From positions 5,906,501-5,970,500 of the forward strand of contig NC_065917.1 in assembly GCF_905147045.1 (NCBI RefSeq): a stretch of DNA of 64,000 nucleotides. The letters are read 5' to 3'. The position numbers and the translations under genes are program-made. The notes beneath the pieces were generated by a model, which was given only the letters and a program-made list of their open reading frames with translations, had not been told where the DNA came from and searched no databases. This document shows, in pieces, positions 11,148 through 22,036 of the stretch (the first letter of the stretch is position 1; each line of letters starts with the position of its first letter). Source of the DNA: Nymphalis io. Taxonomy: Eukaryota > Arthropoda > Insecta > Lepidoptera > Nymphalidae.

Positions 11148-11432
11148 AGTTGATAAATATCAAACACCAATATGTCCACCATTGACAAAAACATACTTTT
11201 TTATACCAACATTTAGTAAAAAAAACGAAAGGTTCTAAAAGTTTTCAATATAAAATATGTACATTATTTGCTTTAAAAACTACAAGTAAACTTCCTTTTT
11301 TTTTAATATGTCCAAACCGTGAAATCAAAGCCACCCGTTCGGTTAATATGGCGGTTATTATTGTTTGAATTAATGACTGACTTCGTTTAGCTCTGTGATT
11401 TACTTTAATGTTAATTAGTTTTACTAATAAAT

Positions 11433-13188
11433 ATGGAAAATAAAGTTAAATATGTTGACTCTAACAAAACCAGAAAAAAAAAGTAACATAAAGACGCAGC
11501 AGAAGAATACAGAGAAAAATCAAAAATTGTAAGTCAAACTTTAATATTTCTTAACTAAACGTAAAATAGTCGCAGGGCTACCACTCCTTTTGCAAATTTT
11601 TAATAAACTATTTTTATTTTTTAATTCCTACTATTAGTTCACGCCCTTCCTATTTTTTAATCGTTAATAAAATACTTTTTATTCATCCACTCCATTTGTT
11701 CCAATATAATCTCGGATACAGTTAGTATTGGTTTAAGTAATTTTTATAGAATTTAAGTATTTAACTTAATTCCTTGTTTCAGATATTCTGCAGCTGGTTT
11801 ACCTAAAAGGCATCAAATTTTTGCATAAAGGTATCAAATTTAAGGCATCAAAATATAAAATGTCTGTCGCTCGCAAACCAGGACCTTTTTTATTTTCATA
11901 AACGACTGTTTCGAAATATTTCTAAAGTCGCACAAGACAATTAAATAATTAAGCATATTGTCTTTACGAGAACAAGTTCCTGGTCTCGTCATAATTTCAT
12001 TTGATTGTGAGAAAAATCTGGCCCTGCCTAAAATACCTGACCAATCAACATACAAAAATTCACGCGCACCCATGACTACCAAGAACATTCATGTACATTT
12101 GGACTGAAGATGTGGAGGCAAAAGGTTCAAATGAGATTTGCTCCGCACTGTATCACTGTACGAATTCTATGGACATGAATGGAGTGAGTCGACTAAGGTT
12201 AATGTCAGACGGCTGCGGAGGCCAAAATAAAAACTTACTTACTATATGTATGCTTATGAAATGGCTTTTAGAAACCACGAAAAATATGAAGTATGTTGAA
12301 ATGATATTTCCCGTGACCAGACACTCGTTCTTACCCTCGGACAGAGTTTTCGCCTACAATGAAAACATAATAAAGAAAAAAGAGAATATAATTAATCCAG
12401 GTGATAATGAAAAAATTAATAGTGAACATGCAATTTTTCATAAACTAGCGACGGAAGTACCTATATATGACTGGAAAAAGCAAAGAATTTCTCAAAAACA
12501 CTCAAAGTTGGCATTTCCAAAAAAGCAAGTGCAAAAGAATTTTATTCCAAAAAGTAAATCGTTCTGTAGTCCATGTTCGCGGTGAAGTTTCATATAGAAA
12601 TGATATTCGATGTAGCAAATCTTTGACAAAACGTGGAAAGAGATTAAACGATCTAAATTTAGTTACTATATCAGTCCGAGTTCCTATTAAAGCTGCCAAA
12701 TTAAGCGATGTCAAAAATCTTTTGATAAAACATTATGGAGACGAATGACAGGCCTGTGAAGGACTTTCTTATTATAAAAATATTTTCACTAGTGTCGACA
12801 ATAGCGCAGTGACCAATGATTCAGAAAATGAAAGTGTCTGAGATCCTGAGTTTACTGGTGGTAGGGCTTTGTGCAAGCCCGTCTGGGTAGGTACCACCCA
12901 CTCATCAGATATTCTACCGCAAAACAGCAATACTTGATATTGTTGTGTTCCGGTTTGAAGGGTGAGTGAGCCAGTGTAATTACAGGCACAAGGGACATAA
13001 AATCTTAGTTCCCAAGGTTGGTGGCGCATTGGCTATAAGCGATGGTTGACATTTCTTACAATGCCAATGTCTAAGGGCGTTTGGTGACCACTTACCATCA
13101 GGTGGCCCAAATGCTCGTCCACCTTCCTATTCTATAAAAAAAAAAAAAAAAAGATATAGAAAATGAAGAAATTACCGATTTTGTTTAA
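11433..13188 (+). pseudogene. Degenerate SDGCGGQNKN/DUF7869-like protein gene of the TIR element
   Basis: Exon 1 starts ATG at 11433 (MENKVKYVDSNKTRKKK, then an in-frame TAA, then HKDAAEEYREKSKI) and ends at a GTAAGT donor (11529). A TTTGTTTCAG acceptor ends at 11782. The centre is decayed until FDCEKNLALPKIPDQSTY (about 12000-12045). Then MYIWTEDVEAKGSNEICSAL and SDGCGGQNKN (from 12091) are open to 12585, with a frameshift near 12475 into SWHFQKSKCKRILFQ and KAAKLSDVKNLLIKHYGDE. TGA replaces the expected Trp at 12746, and the tail DIENEEITDFV resumes after the SINE. Insect multicopy proteins with these motifs carry, I believe, the domain called DUF7869, suspected transposon-derived. A transposase role is inferred from the surrounding TIRs. 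Confidence 0.75.
12854..13152 (+). mobile_element. Lepidopteran SINE (Metulj-like) with poly-A tail
   Basis: Recognised by its body: GGTAGGGCTTTGTGCAAGC, GTCTGGGTAGGTACCACCCA, GTGTTCCGGTTTGAAGGGTG, ATCAGGTGGCCC, and an end CCTTCCTATTCTATAAA followed by poly-A. This is a very common tRNA-type SINE in butterflies. It interrupts the 3' coding end of the DUF7869-like gene. I could not find a clear target-site duplication. The poly-A tail is longer in unit 2. Confidence 0.85.
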
Positions 13189-14066
13189 CTATTCTTTTTT
13201 ACTAACTAAACTTTGTTACTAATTATTTTGAGACTGTGATTCTGATTGTAACTGAATTGTGATTTTAGCCATTTAAGTATCTAGTATAATTCAAGAATAG
13301 AATATAAATATAAACATTTTTTTTATTCCACAGCTCTAGTAGTGTTAGCCGTAACACCATTATGACGTCATCAGTATTTTGATCAAAATCTAATATGTCC
13401 GATTATGACTTTTTTTCAAAGACAAATATGTCTACTGTTTTATTTCAAAATCCAACATGTCCAAACCAGTTTTTACGATTTTGATAAGATTGAACGTAAT
13501 GCGTTATATTTTTATGCAATTTGGGATACATATTATAAAATTAAGGTAAATCGAACATTAAAATTTACGGAATAACAAAGTCTGGATCTGCAAACAACTT
13601 TATGGGTTTACCTCTTTATCAATTATCTAGGACATGTTGACGTTTGATGTTTATCAACTAATATACACTCGTAACAATTAGTTATAATTAAATGATGACC
13701 CCAAATAATATTAAAAATAGGGTAAACGTACAACTTTAAATGTCGCGAGTCCTCGTCGAGTCTTAAACTATTCCGCGAACAATTTATGAAGTAAAATAAC
13801 GTAAAGCTGCGTATAAATTGCCTGCGCGTACGTGGATAATATACGTTCTATGTAGGTACATAGATTATTTAATTTTATTTTATTAAGGACCATCGGCAGT
13901 CACCATACTTTTACATGTAATAAAAAAACAAACACATTCAACTTACACAAAATATGCGACTTTTAAATTATATTATAATAATAAAAATAAATTTGTTTAA
14001 GTACTTTTGTTTATTTTAATACACATTAATTTATTGGGTTTTTGTAATTATAAATTGATTTAATAA

Positions 14067-14119
14067 CAATAATATACATGCTAAAACAAGATCTGCTTGT
14101 TTTAGCATGTATATTATTG
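14067..14119. repeat. Perfect inverted repeat, 24-bp arms, 5-bp loop
   Basis: Arms 14067-14090 and 14096-14119 are exact reverse complements around ATCTG. Other epsilon copies (for example 465-500) have only a single non-palindromic version with AAAACAAGCAGATACTAG. The second arm therefore looks like an inverted duplication made at this locus. It could form a cruciform in DNA or a hairpin in RNA. Confidence 0.85.
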
Positions 14120-14770
14120 TACTAGCGAGCACAAATTGAAGACTGAAATACGTCTCAAATTGGGCCGTTACTATTTCGAGTATTATTCTGTATCAAGAAA
14201 GGTGACCAGCATGACAGCTGATAATAAATAATAAAAATGACGTCCGCTGTCAACACAAGCTTCAATGAATGACGTGAAAATAAATAGTACCCAGGGGATC
14301 TCAGACCACATATGAATGCTTAAAATTGTTTGTTTATTTATATTTAAAGATAGTAAATATTTTTTGTTCCGATTGACATATTGAAAGATTATAAATTGAA
14401 GTTGAAAAAAAAACGATCGAATCTACTAAAATATATGTACTATTCTTAAGTAGTACAAATCATTTCACTAGTACCCATACCCTATATACGCTTATATACA
14501 TCACTAAATAAAACATAGTTTTCTTGTGTAGTACATATGCATTTCTTATATACAACATTACTTTGATCAGCTCGAGCTCGAGTAATAAAAGAATGAAACA
14601 CACCAAAAAAAAAGCTTTTATTTTAAAAAACAATTAAAAAAACATAACTAATAGCCATTTATATTTATAATGTCAATACATACTTAATAGGAAAATCAAA
14701 ACATAAAAACAAAAACGTTTAACTTAAAGCTTAATACAAGAGTGAGGACGATATAACCCGCACGCGGTCA

Positions 14771-14856
14771 GTGTCCCAGTGCGAGTGCTGTTTAATTACT
14801 CGATAGCTTTGTCGTCAACTGCGATTTGTATGGAATGAAAACAGCGCCATCTAGTA
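14771..14856. mobile_element. Truncated palindromic MITE-like element
   Basis: Left end GTGTCCCAGTGCGAGT and core GCGCCATCTAGTA are present, then the sequence switches to a theta-like module (AACCGCCTTC, GGCGGGAAATTG). The right terminal repeat is missing. The core has A instead of G at its last base. Confidence 0.6.
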
Positions 14857-15651
14857 ACCGCCTTCTTTTTATATTATTACTCTTTTAGGCGGGAAATTGT
14901 TATCTGTCAGAGTAAGATATACACGTGATAAGTAAATTATTTTCATCACTTAATTATGTAATTTGATTTGTTTCATTCGTGTATTGATAAAATGTCGTTA
15001 AATTCATTATTTTGTTGATAATTACTTCTTTTTAATTGCTATTTCACTTTTGTCTTAAAAGTATATTTTATATAATTTATAAATTTGTTTTTTAAATCAA
15101 CAACAACACACAGCAAACAACAAACGGACGAAAACGAATATGATACATATTCGTAACAATTATATATCGAGAAATTCAACTAATTCGTAGACTACACGAA
15201 ATAGCGTAAGCTAGAGCGGGAAGGCCTTATACACCGGCTGTGCATAAACGAACGACAAAAGCTGCTCACGTCGACCGAACAGAATTCTAGAAAGATCGAA
15301 TTCACTGGACAGTTTCAATTGATTAGACAATATTGAGCCGCGTGAAGTGACTCAAGTTACTTTACACACGTCTCGTTCTATTGTACTTGGTGATGATGAT
15401 AAAGTAATCATCGTTCGTTTCATTGTATTCAAGGTCGATGGCGAATGAATCAAGCGTGACATTTGAGCGCGCGGTCGTACGGAGATATGAGTCAGAGTCG
15501 AGTGACGGAATTTATCTTATACGTTTGAAAACCGTTTCCAAAATTACACGATTTATATGTCAAAATAGTCATCGAGGTATTCAACAGACTTGTGAGTGAG
15601 ATGAGAATCGTGAGATGAAACGAAAAAAATGCTTACGCTAGAATGAGAAAT

Positions 15652-15779
15652 AATAATAATAATAATGTCCTCCAGACCGATTTTTGCCACGGCGGTCAAT
15701 CTCAAGAGAGAATAGCCAACTATGCAGGAGATATTATAGTTTTTGAGACACAGGTGCACTCTCTATTCCCTAACTCTAT
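15652..15779 (-). mobile_element. Short retroposed fragment of a common lepidopteran repeat, with target-site duplication
   Basis: Flanked by a 10-bp direct repeat, AATGAGAAAT (15642-15651 and 15780-15789). One end is an (AAT)n run, which on the minus strand is a (TTA)n 3' tail, so insertion is in minus orientation. The body (CTCCAGACCGATTTTTGCC, CAATCTCAAGAGAGA, CAGGTGCACTCTCTATTCCC) is one I recognise as widespread in Lepidoptera. Gamma modules elsewhere show the uninterrupted site. A 69-codon open frame across it is a chance product. Confidence 0.75.
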
Positions 15780-15789
15780 AATGAGAAAT

Positions 15790-17390
15790 ATAATTTGCAC
15801 AAATGGTTTTAATACCCATAAAATAATACACCAACCATCCACTTCACCATGAGTGAACAAGTTTCATTATAGTTTATAATGGACATAAAAAATTGCCGGT
15901 ATATTTAATGTAAGAAACATCACAAGTTAAACAGTTTACGATCACTATGAGAAAAATCTAGCAATCCTGGTGAAAAGTGATGAAAAGTGGTGGAACTGGT
16001 GAAAAGTGGCTATTGAAAAGTCTCACCACAATACTCCTTTCCTCAATTGCTTCTTATTTTGGCAAGCATGGCTAGTTGTCTCTTTTACTCTTGACTAAGA
16101 ACAGATACATTCACATTCTACACGTCCATCGGGTGTGATAACTTCAACGGTTTTGATGTCAGTAGTGGCGACTGACAATGGCGTTGTATTGATCGAAAGC
16201 GATCTTCAATAATTCATAAATAAAAACATATTTTTAAAGTTGAAAACTATATCTTTTACATTTCTTATATACTCAATCTCGCAAATGTAAATGTTGGGAG
16301 ACGCTCAGAAATTATTATGCCAACAATTAAGGCCGTTAATGAACGTTCTAGACGCCACGAAAGAGTCCAAATTCATAAATGTTTGACTAATATACCTTTC
16401 AAGTCTGCTAAGATATTCAACGATCTTGTTCCCAGATATACACTCGTAACAATTATTTATAATTAAATGGTGACCCCAAATAATATTAAAAATAGGATAA
16501 ACGTACAACTTTAAATGTCACAAGTCGTCCTCGAGTCTGAAATTATTCCGCGAACAGTTTATGAAGTAAAATAACGTAAAGCTGCGTATAAATTGCCTGC
16601 GCGTACGTGGCGAACATACATTCTATGTAGGTACATAGATCATATTACAATAATAAAAATAAATTTGTTTAAGTAACGATACTATTGTTTATTTTAATAC
16701 ACATCACTTTATTGGGTTTCTGTTATTATAAATTGTTTTAATAACAATAACAAAACGTGTTAAAACAAGCAGATACTAGAGAGCACACATTGAAGACAGA
16801 AATACGTCCCAAATTGGGACATTACTATTTCGAGTATTAGTCTGTATCGAGCAAAACGACGAGCATGACAGCTGATAATAAAAAATTAAAATGCCGTTCT
16901 CTGTATACATAAGCTTCACAATGAATGACGCGCAAATAAATAGAACACGAAAGATCTCATACCACATGTGAATGCCTAAAATTGTTTATTTATTTAAAGA
17001 CGATAAATATTTTTTGTTCCGAGTGACATATTTGAAGATTATAAATTAAAGTTGAAAAAAAAAACGGTCGAATCTATCAAAGTATACTATTCTCAAGTAG
17101 TACAAATTCATTTCACTTTCATTCAGTATCTATAGACTACATACTCTTTTATACAACATCACTTTGATCAGTTCCAGCTCGAGTAATATAAAAATAAAAC
17201 AGAATAAAAAAAACATTTATTTAAAAAAACAAGAAAAAAAACATAACTAGTAGACATTTATATTTATAATGTCAATACATACTTAATAGGAAAATCAAAA
17301 TATAAACACAAAAACGTTTAACTTAAAGCTAAGAAGTAAAGAATACAACGTTAATACAAGAGTGAGGACGATATAACCCGCACGCGATCA
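15790..17390. repeat. Non-coding spacer: gamma, beta, alpha, epsilon modules
   Basis: No gene. Gamma end, beta (15960-16215, with GATGAAAAGTGGTGGAACTG), alpha (16341-16432), epsilon (16435-17390). Alpha to epsilon is uninterrupted here, giving the empty site for the transposon at 11148. It matches the start of the unit (offset about 16288). Confidence 0.75.
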
Positions 17391-17497
17391 GTGTCCCAGT
17401 GCGAGTGTAGTTTAACTACTCGATAGCGTTGTCGTCAACTGCGATTGGTATGGAATGAAAACAGCGCCATCTAGTGACTACTACTCGCACTAGACAC
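17391..17497. mobile_element. Palindromic MITE-like element, internally deleted
   Basis: Both terminal repeats and the GCGCCATCTAGTG core (17464-17476) are present, but ~36 bp between the core and the right end are missing relative to 1115-1257. Confidence 0.6.
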
Positions 17498-18746
17498 ACC
17501 AAAAAGCTCCATACGTGGTCGTATTAAAACTCTCCAAAGATAGCCTTTACTTAGAAACAGAATTCATATCCATGTCACACATATTTGTACCAATCATCTA
17601 TCGAGGTATTCAACGGATTGTCCGGAGTTTACTTATACGTTTAAAAACCGTTTCCAAAATTAAACGATTCTTATATGTCACAATATTCTATCGAGATATT
17701 CAACGGGCTTGTGAGAAACGAGAAAAATGCTTTACGCTAGAGCGAGATGTAAAATATGCGCAAATGGTTTTTAATACCCATAAAATAATACACCAACCAT
17801 CCATTTCACCATGAGTGAACAAGCGTAATTATAGTTTATAATGGACATATAAAATTGCCGGTATATTCAATGTAAGAAATATTACAAGAATAACTGTTTA
17901 CGACCACTATGAGAAAAATCCTTATCGCCATAAAATTGGCATTGTTTTTGCGAAATGTCGCAATCTCTGGTGAAAAGCCTCACCATAATACTCCTATATG
18001 GAAGCGGTACTGTAGTACTGGTGCTTTGTAAACACAACAAATACCGCAATGGAAATTAATTCAATATACTTCAACAGAAAACTTTGAAGTAGAAAAATTT
18101 AAATGGCGAATATGCGTTTTCAGTACCTAATATTTGGGACTGAGAGAACATCGACCCTCGTATACTAAGAGATCATTGAGAAAAGCCGATCAATTGGATG
18201 GACACTGCAATAACAATATTACGTTTACAAATGATTGTAAAGCGAGGCTAAGAAACGATATCCTCTATACGATAGAGTATACATCTCGATAACGTTCAGG
18301 AACGATTCCGTCTTACCTAAGAATCTAAAACAGAGTTCTAGACGCCAAGAAAAAGTCCAAATTCATAAATGTTTGACTAATATGCGTTTAAAAGCCTGTT
18401 AAGATATTCAACGATTTTGTTCTTATTTGTAAATTTCAATAAAGTTTCCTGTCAATTTAGCAGCAATAGTATAACATAAAACCGTCACATATACAATGTC
18501 CATCGATCGACGATCAAAAATTCTTAAAAACAACAAAACATAAATTCTTTTAATTTGCGAAGTTTCCGTCCCAATTTACAACGTTAAATAACGTACGATT
18601 TTTAACGGACGTGATGTTTGAAGACAAACGCATACGTCAAGTCTACCACTGACAGTATTTTCGACACAAAGAGTAAGTTATACACACATACACATACGAA
18701 GTCATATATGCTTTGGGTAATTTGTTTTTTTTTTTAAATGTGAAAC
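17498..18746. repeat. Non-coding spacer with gamma module and deleted 89-aa ORF
   Basis: Gamma (17530-17815). At 17910 the start of the 89-codon ORF is present. After TATGGAAGCGG the sequence jumps to TACTGTAGTACTGGTGC, removing ~165 bp of the ORF and leaving short filler. Then comes the same pre-RTE spacer as at 1939-2668, with an alpha module at 18330-18422. Confidence 0.75.
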
Positions 18747-20466
18747 AAAATCAACCGAGGACAAACTCCCCCAAGCCGACTGGTCTTCGTGGGGAAAAGA
18801 GACCACAACCTTCCAACAGAAAAGAATAGCAAACACCAAAAATCAACTATATATGTAGCAGTCCTCAATGTACTTACCCTGAAACAAGAAGAAAATCTCA
18901 CAGAATTAATTTATGCTTTAGACATCAAGTGAGAAGAATAGGAGAAAGTATTACTTCCCATGCAGACTACTTACTCTACCATATAGGAGAGACCCAAGGT
19001 CACCACGGGGTTGGATTTATTATTCAAAAACATATAACTGAGTGTATAGAAGAATTTGTAGGAATATCGGAGCGTATAGCAATAATGAATCTGAAACTAC
19101 AAGGATATAAAGAACCCTGGTCTATTGTACAAATATATACGCCTACAGAACAATCGAATTATGAAACAATAGATACATTTTACCATGATCTCAACAAGGC
19201 GATCCAAGAGAATACCCATAAAAATGTTATAGTAATGGGAGACTACAATGGTCAAATTGGAGCAAGGCGTTTAGGAGAAAACAAAATACTAGGACCATTT
19301 ACGTATAGTAACAAAACTAGGAGTAGAAAGGGAGATAAAATTACCAACTTCGCTCTAGAAAACAACCTAACCATCTTAAATACTATGTTCAAGAAAAATA
19401 AAAAAACATGTGGACCTGGGTCTCGCCTGACGGAAAACAAAAAACCAAATTGATTTTATAATGACTAACAGACCAAGTTACTTCAAGAACTTCAACGGTA
19501 TCAATAAATTAAACTTCAACACCAATCATAGACTGATCAGAGCAGAGCTAACTGGAAAGCGACCAAAAAAGCCTAGACCAAGACAAAGCCTCGGAAGCGC
19601 AAAGTTCGGAAAACATCAGATAGAAAATCTAACAACCGTCCTGAGGGACAAATTCATTCACAGATTTTAAATACAACACTGAGGACTTAGGAGTACAAGC
19701 AAAATATAACTGGATGGAGAATAATATTAAAACACAGGCACAACTCATTGCAAGTACTAAAACCGAACAAAAAAAATGGTTAACAACAAATACCTACAAC
19801 TAACTACTCGAAGATAAAAACCACTTAATCAGCAAAAGACAAACACATGACAGAGGGAAACAGATTGCCAAAATTAGTAAAGAAATTAAAAATACAACAA
19901 AGAAAAATAGAAACCAAAGCAGAACTGAAACTATAGAAAAGTATATATCCAAAACAGGAGGAGTCAAAAAAGTCTATAAAGAATTGACAAAGCTAAAGGA
20001 CTGGATGGTAAAAATGAAAAACGACAGTGGGAAATGGAAACATCGCAGAGCCGACATCCTAGAATTGACAGAAACTTCAGACATTCTCAATATCCTTCAG
20101 GCCGAAGCCGAGAAGGCTATAGATACTCATAGGCAAGATAAAGCTCCAGGACCTGAAGGAAACGAGATACTAAAACATAGCAAGGAAGTCTTAATACCGG
20201 TCCTCACAAACATATTTAATGATATCTTAATCACCGAAATTATTCCCCAGCAGTGGACAGAGTCTAACTATCTACTATCGCCTTATTAACCTTATGTCAA
20301 ACATATATAAAATTTTTGCCAAGATTATACTAAAAGGAATTGAAAGAACCCTAGACGAACACCAACCTATCGAGCAGGCAGGATTCCGTAAAGATTACTC
20401 AGTAATCGACCATATCTACGTAGGGCGCCAAGTTTTAGAGAAGTACAATGAATACCAACTCAACAT
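18747..20466 (+). pseudogene. RTE-type LINE fragment A3 (with RT deletion)
   Basis: Third copy of the same endonuclease-RT fragment. Endonuclease frame 18929-19453 (VMGDYNGQIG), NHRLIRAEL frame 19461-19670, RT-start frame 19984-20289 (KAPGPEGNEI). A net 35-bp deletion at about 20271 removes the IIVYKKGDKYDIGN stretch and shifts the frame. The remainder (MSNIYKIFAKIILKG, FRKDYSVIDHIYVGRQ) is at 20294-20503, its last codons running past the RTE into the next module. Ends before the RT catalytic core. Inactive. Confidence 0.85.
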
Positions 20467-21168
20467 ACTACCTTGTATCTCTACAAATATAGCCTTTACT
20501 TAGAAACAGGACCATGTCTATGCAATGGAATAGCGCACCGAATACCGAGAAAAATGCTTTATGCTAGAGCGAGATGTAAGATATGTGCAAATGGTTTTTA
20601 TAACCATAAAATAATACATCATGGTAAAAAGTGATGAAAAGTGGTGGAACTGGTGAAAACTGGTCAACTGGTGGCTATTGAAAAGTCTCACCACAATACT
20701 CCTTTCCTCAATTGCTTCTTATTTTGGCAAGCATGGCTAGTTGTCTCTTTTACACTTGACTAAGAACAGATACATCCACATTCTACACGTCCATCGGGTG
20801 TGATAACTTCAACGGTTTAGATGTCAGTAGTGGCGACTGACAATGGCGTTGTATTGATCGAAAGCGATCATCAATAATTCATAATTAAAAAGATATTTTT
20901 TTAAAGTTAAAAACTATATCTTTTACATTTCTTATATACTCAATCTCGCAAATGTAAATGTTGGGAGTCGCTCAAAAATTATTCCGCCAACAATTAAGGA
21001 CGTTAAAGAAAGAAATGTTTGAATATTATAGTACATAATTACACGATGACTCCAAATAATGTTAAAAATACTGTTTAGAATCCACAATATCTAAACAAAT
21101 ATTATAAAGAGGTAAAGTTTGTGAGGTTGTAGGGGGTAATCTCTGGCTCTACATAACCGATTTTGAAG

Positions 21169-21220
21169 ATTCATTTGATGTGGCTCCGTATTGGTATACG
21201 GAGCCACATCATTTGTGAAT
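21169..21220. other. Strong hairpin, GATGTGGCTCCGTA stem
   Basis: GATGTGGCTCCGTA pairs with TACGGAGCCACATC across a short loop, and the pairing extends outward with small mismatches to 21169 and 21220. It lies in an ~80-bp insertion (from about CTCTACATAACCG to GGCTAGATATTAACCC) absent from the paralogue at 10.28 kb. Candidate foldback element or RNA hairpin. Confidence 0.75.
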
Positions 21221-22013
21221 GTCATAGGCTAGATATTAACCCGAAAAATGAAAAGACTTTTTCGTGGTAGTGGGATTTGCAAAGTAAGTCGGTGAAAAAA
21301 TGGTCGAACCAAAAGGTTTCTTACGAACGCTGCCTTTACGATGGGAGACGTATGATTGAGTTCTAAAGAAAAGTTGTAAACTTGGTAATGCCGACAAAAA
21401 AAGTCAGCGACAGCATATGGCTAACTTTTATATTTAAGCCACAAAAAGTAGTTTTTAATTTAAAAAAATAATCTGAATCGTTAGGTCATGTTTATTGTTC
21501 ATATAATCAACAATTATGATTTTTTATCAAAATACGTAAACTTATCGTCTCAAGTGTTTAAAACAAAAGTCTTTTCCCTTTTACTGCATATAATTTGGAC
21601 GAATATTGGTAAAGAGATAATACGACATAGGTATGGAACCGCGACCGTGTCGTAATATATTGAGTGATATTTCTATTAGACGGTTTTTTTCATATACAGC
21701 AATTAATCAATCTATTTAGAAATAAATTCCTTATTACCAAGGTAATTTCATTTCGATAAAATTTGTTTTATACAGTTTGTTTTTGGTTGCATTGTTCAAG
21801 AGATAATTTAAAATATCAAACTCGCGAGATTACTTTATTAATGTTCGGTCAATCGATCACAAGTACAAATGTTAACCACCCAACGAGGGTGTGTGAACTT
21901 GGTACCCGACTTTTGAAAATCGATTTTTTTCTTTTTAATTCTTATAGATATTCGTATGTAGTTGATTTTTTTCGTTTGTTCTAAAAAAAATTGGAGGACA
22001 TCGAAAAAAACTC

Positions 22014-22036
22014 ATCCCCCGGTTATGTCGGGGGAT
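22014..22036. other. GC-rich hairpin ATCCCCC/GGGGGAT, second copy
   Basis: Paralogue of 10926-10948 with a one-base loop change (GGTTATGTC instead of GGTTTTGTC). The stem is unchanged. Confidence 0.5.

Larger units (their letters stand above)
11148..13659 (+). mobile_element. TIR DNA transposon carrying an SDGCGGQNKN (DUF7869-like) gene
   Basis: Both ends form ~30-bp terminal inverted repeats (26 of 30 positions pair) beginning AGTTGATAAA and ending inward at ATGTCC. Subterminal ATGTCC copies lie at 11172, 11308, 13395, 13457 and a variant at 13428, as expected for transposase binding sites. The element sits between CCCAGATA and ATATACACTCG. Uninterrupted CCCAGATATACACTCG occurs at about 142, 16431 and 58322, so the insertion is proven by empty sites. 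The target duplication is short (ATA or TA) and not resolved to the base. The internal gene is degenerate and a SINE has landed in its 3' end. Confidence 0.85.
13660..15641. repeat. Non-coding spacer: epsilon variant, delta, gamma and unique DNA
   Basis: No gene. Epsilon resumes after the transposon. A ~105-bp insertion relative to other epsilon copies lies near 13867-13972 (around GGACCATCGGCAGTCACC). A truncated palindromic element lies at 14771-14856 and delta at 14980-15090. Then 15100-15530 is a stretch I do not find elsewhere in the unit (around TTATACACCGGCTGTGC); it has stops in all frames I read and no recognisable product. Confidence 0.65.
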
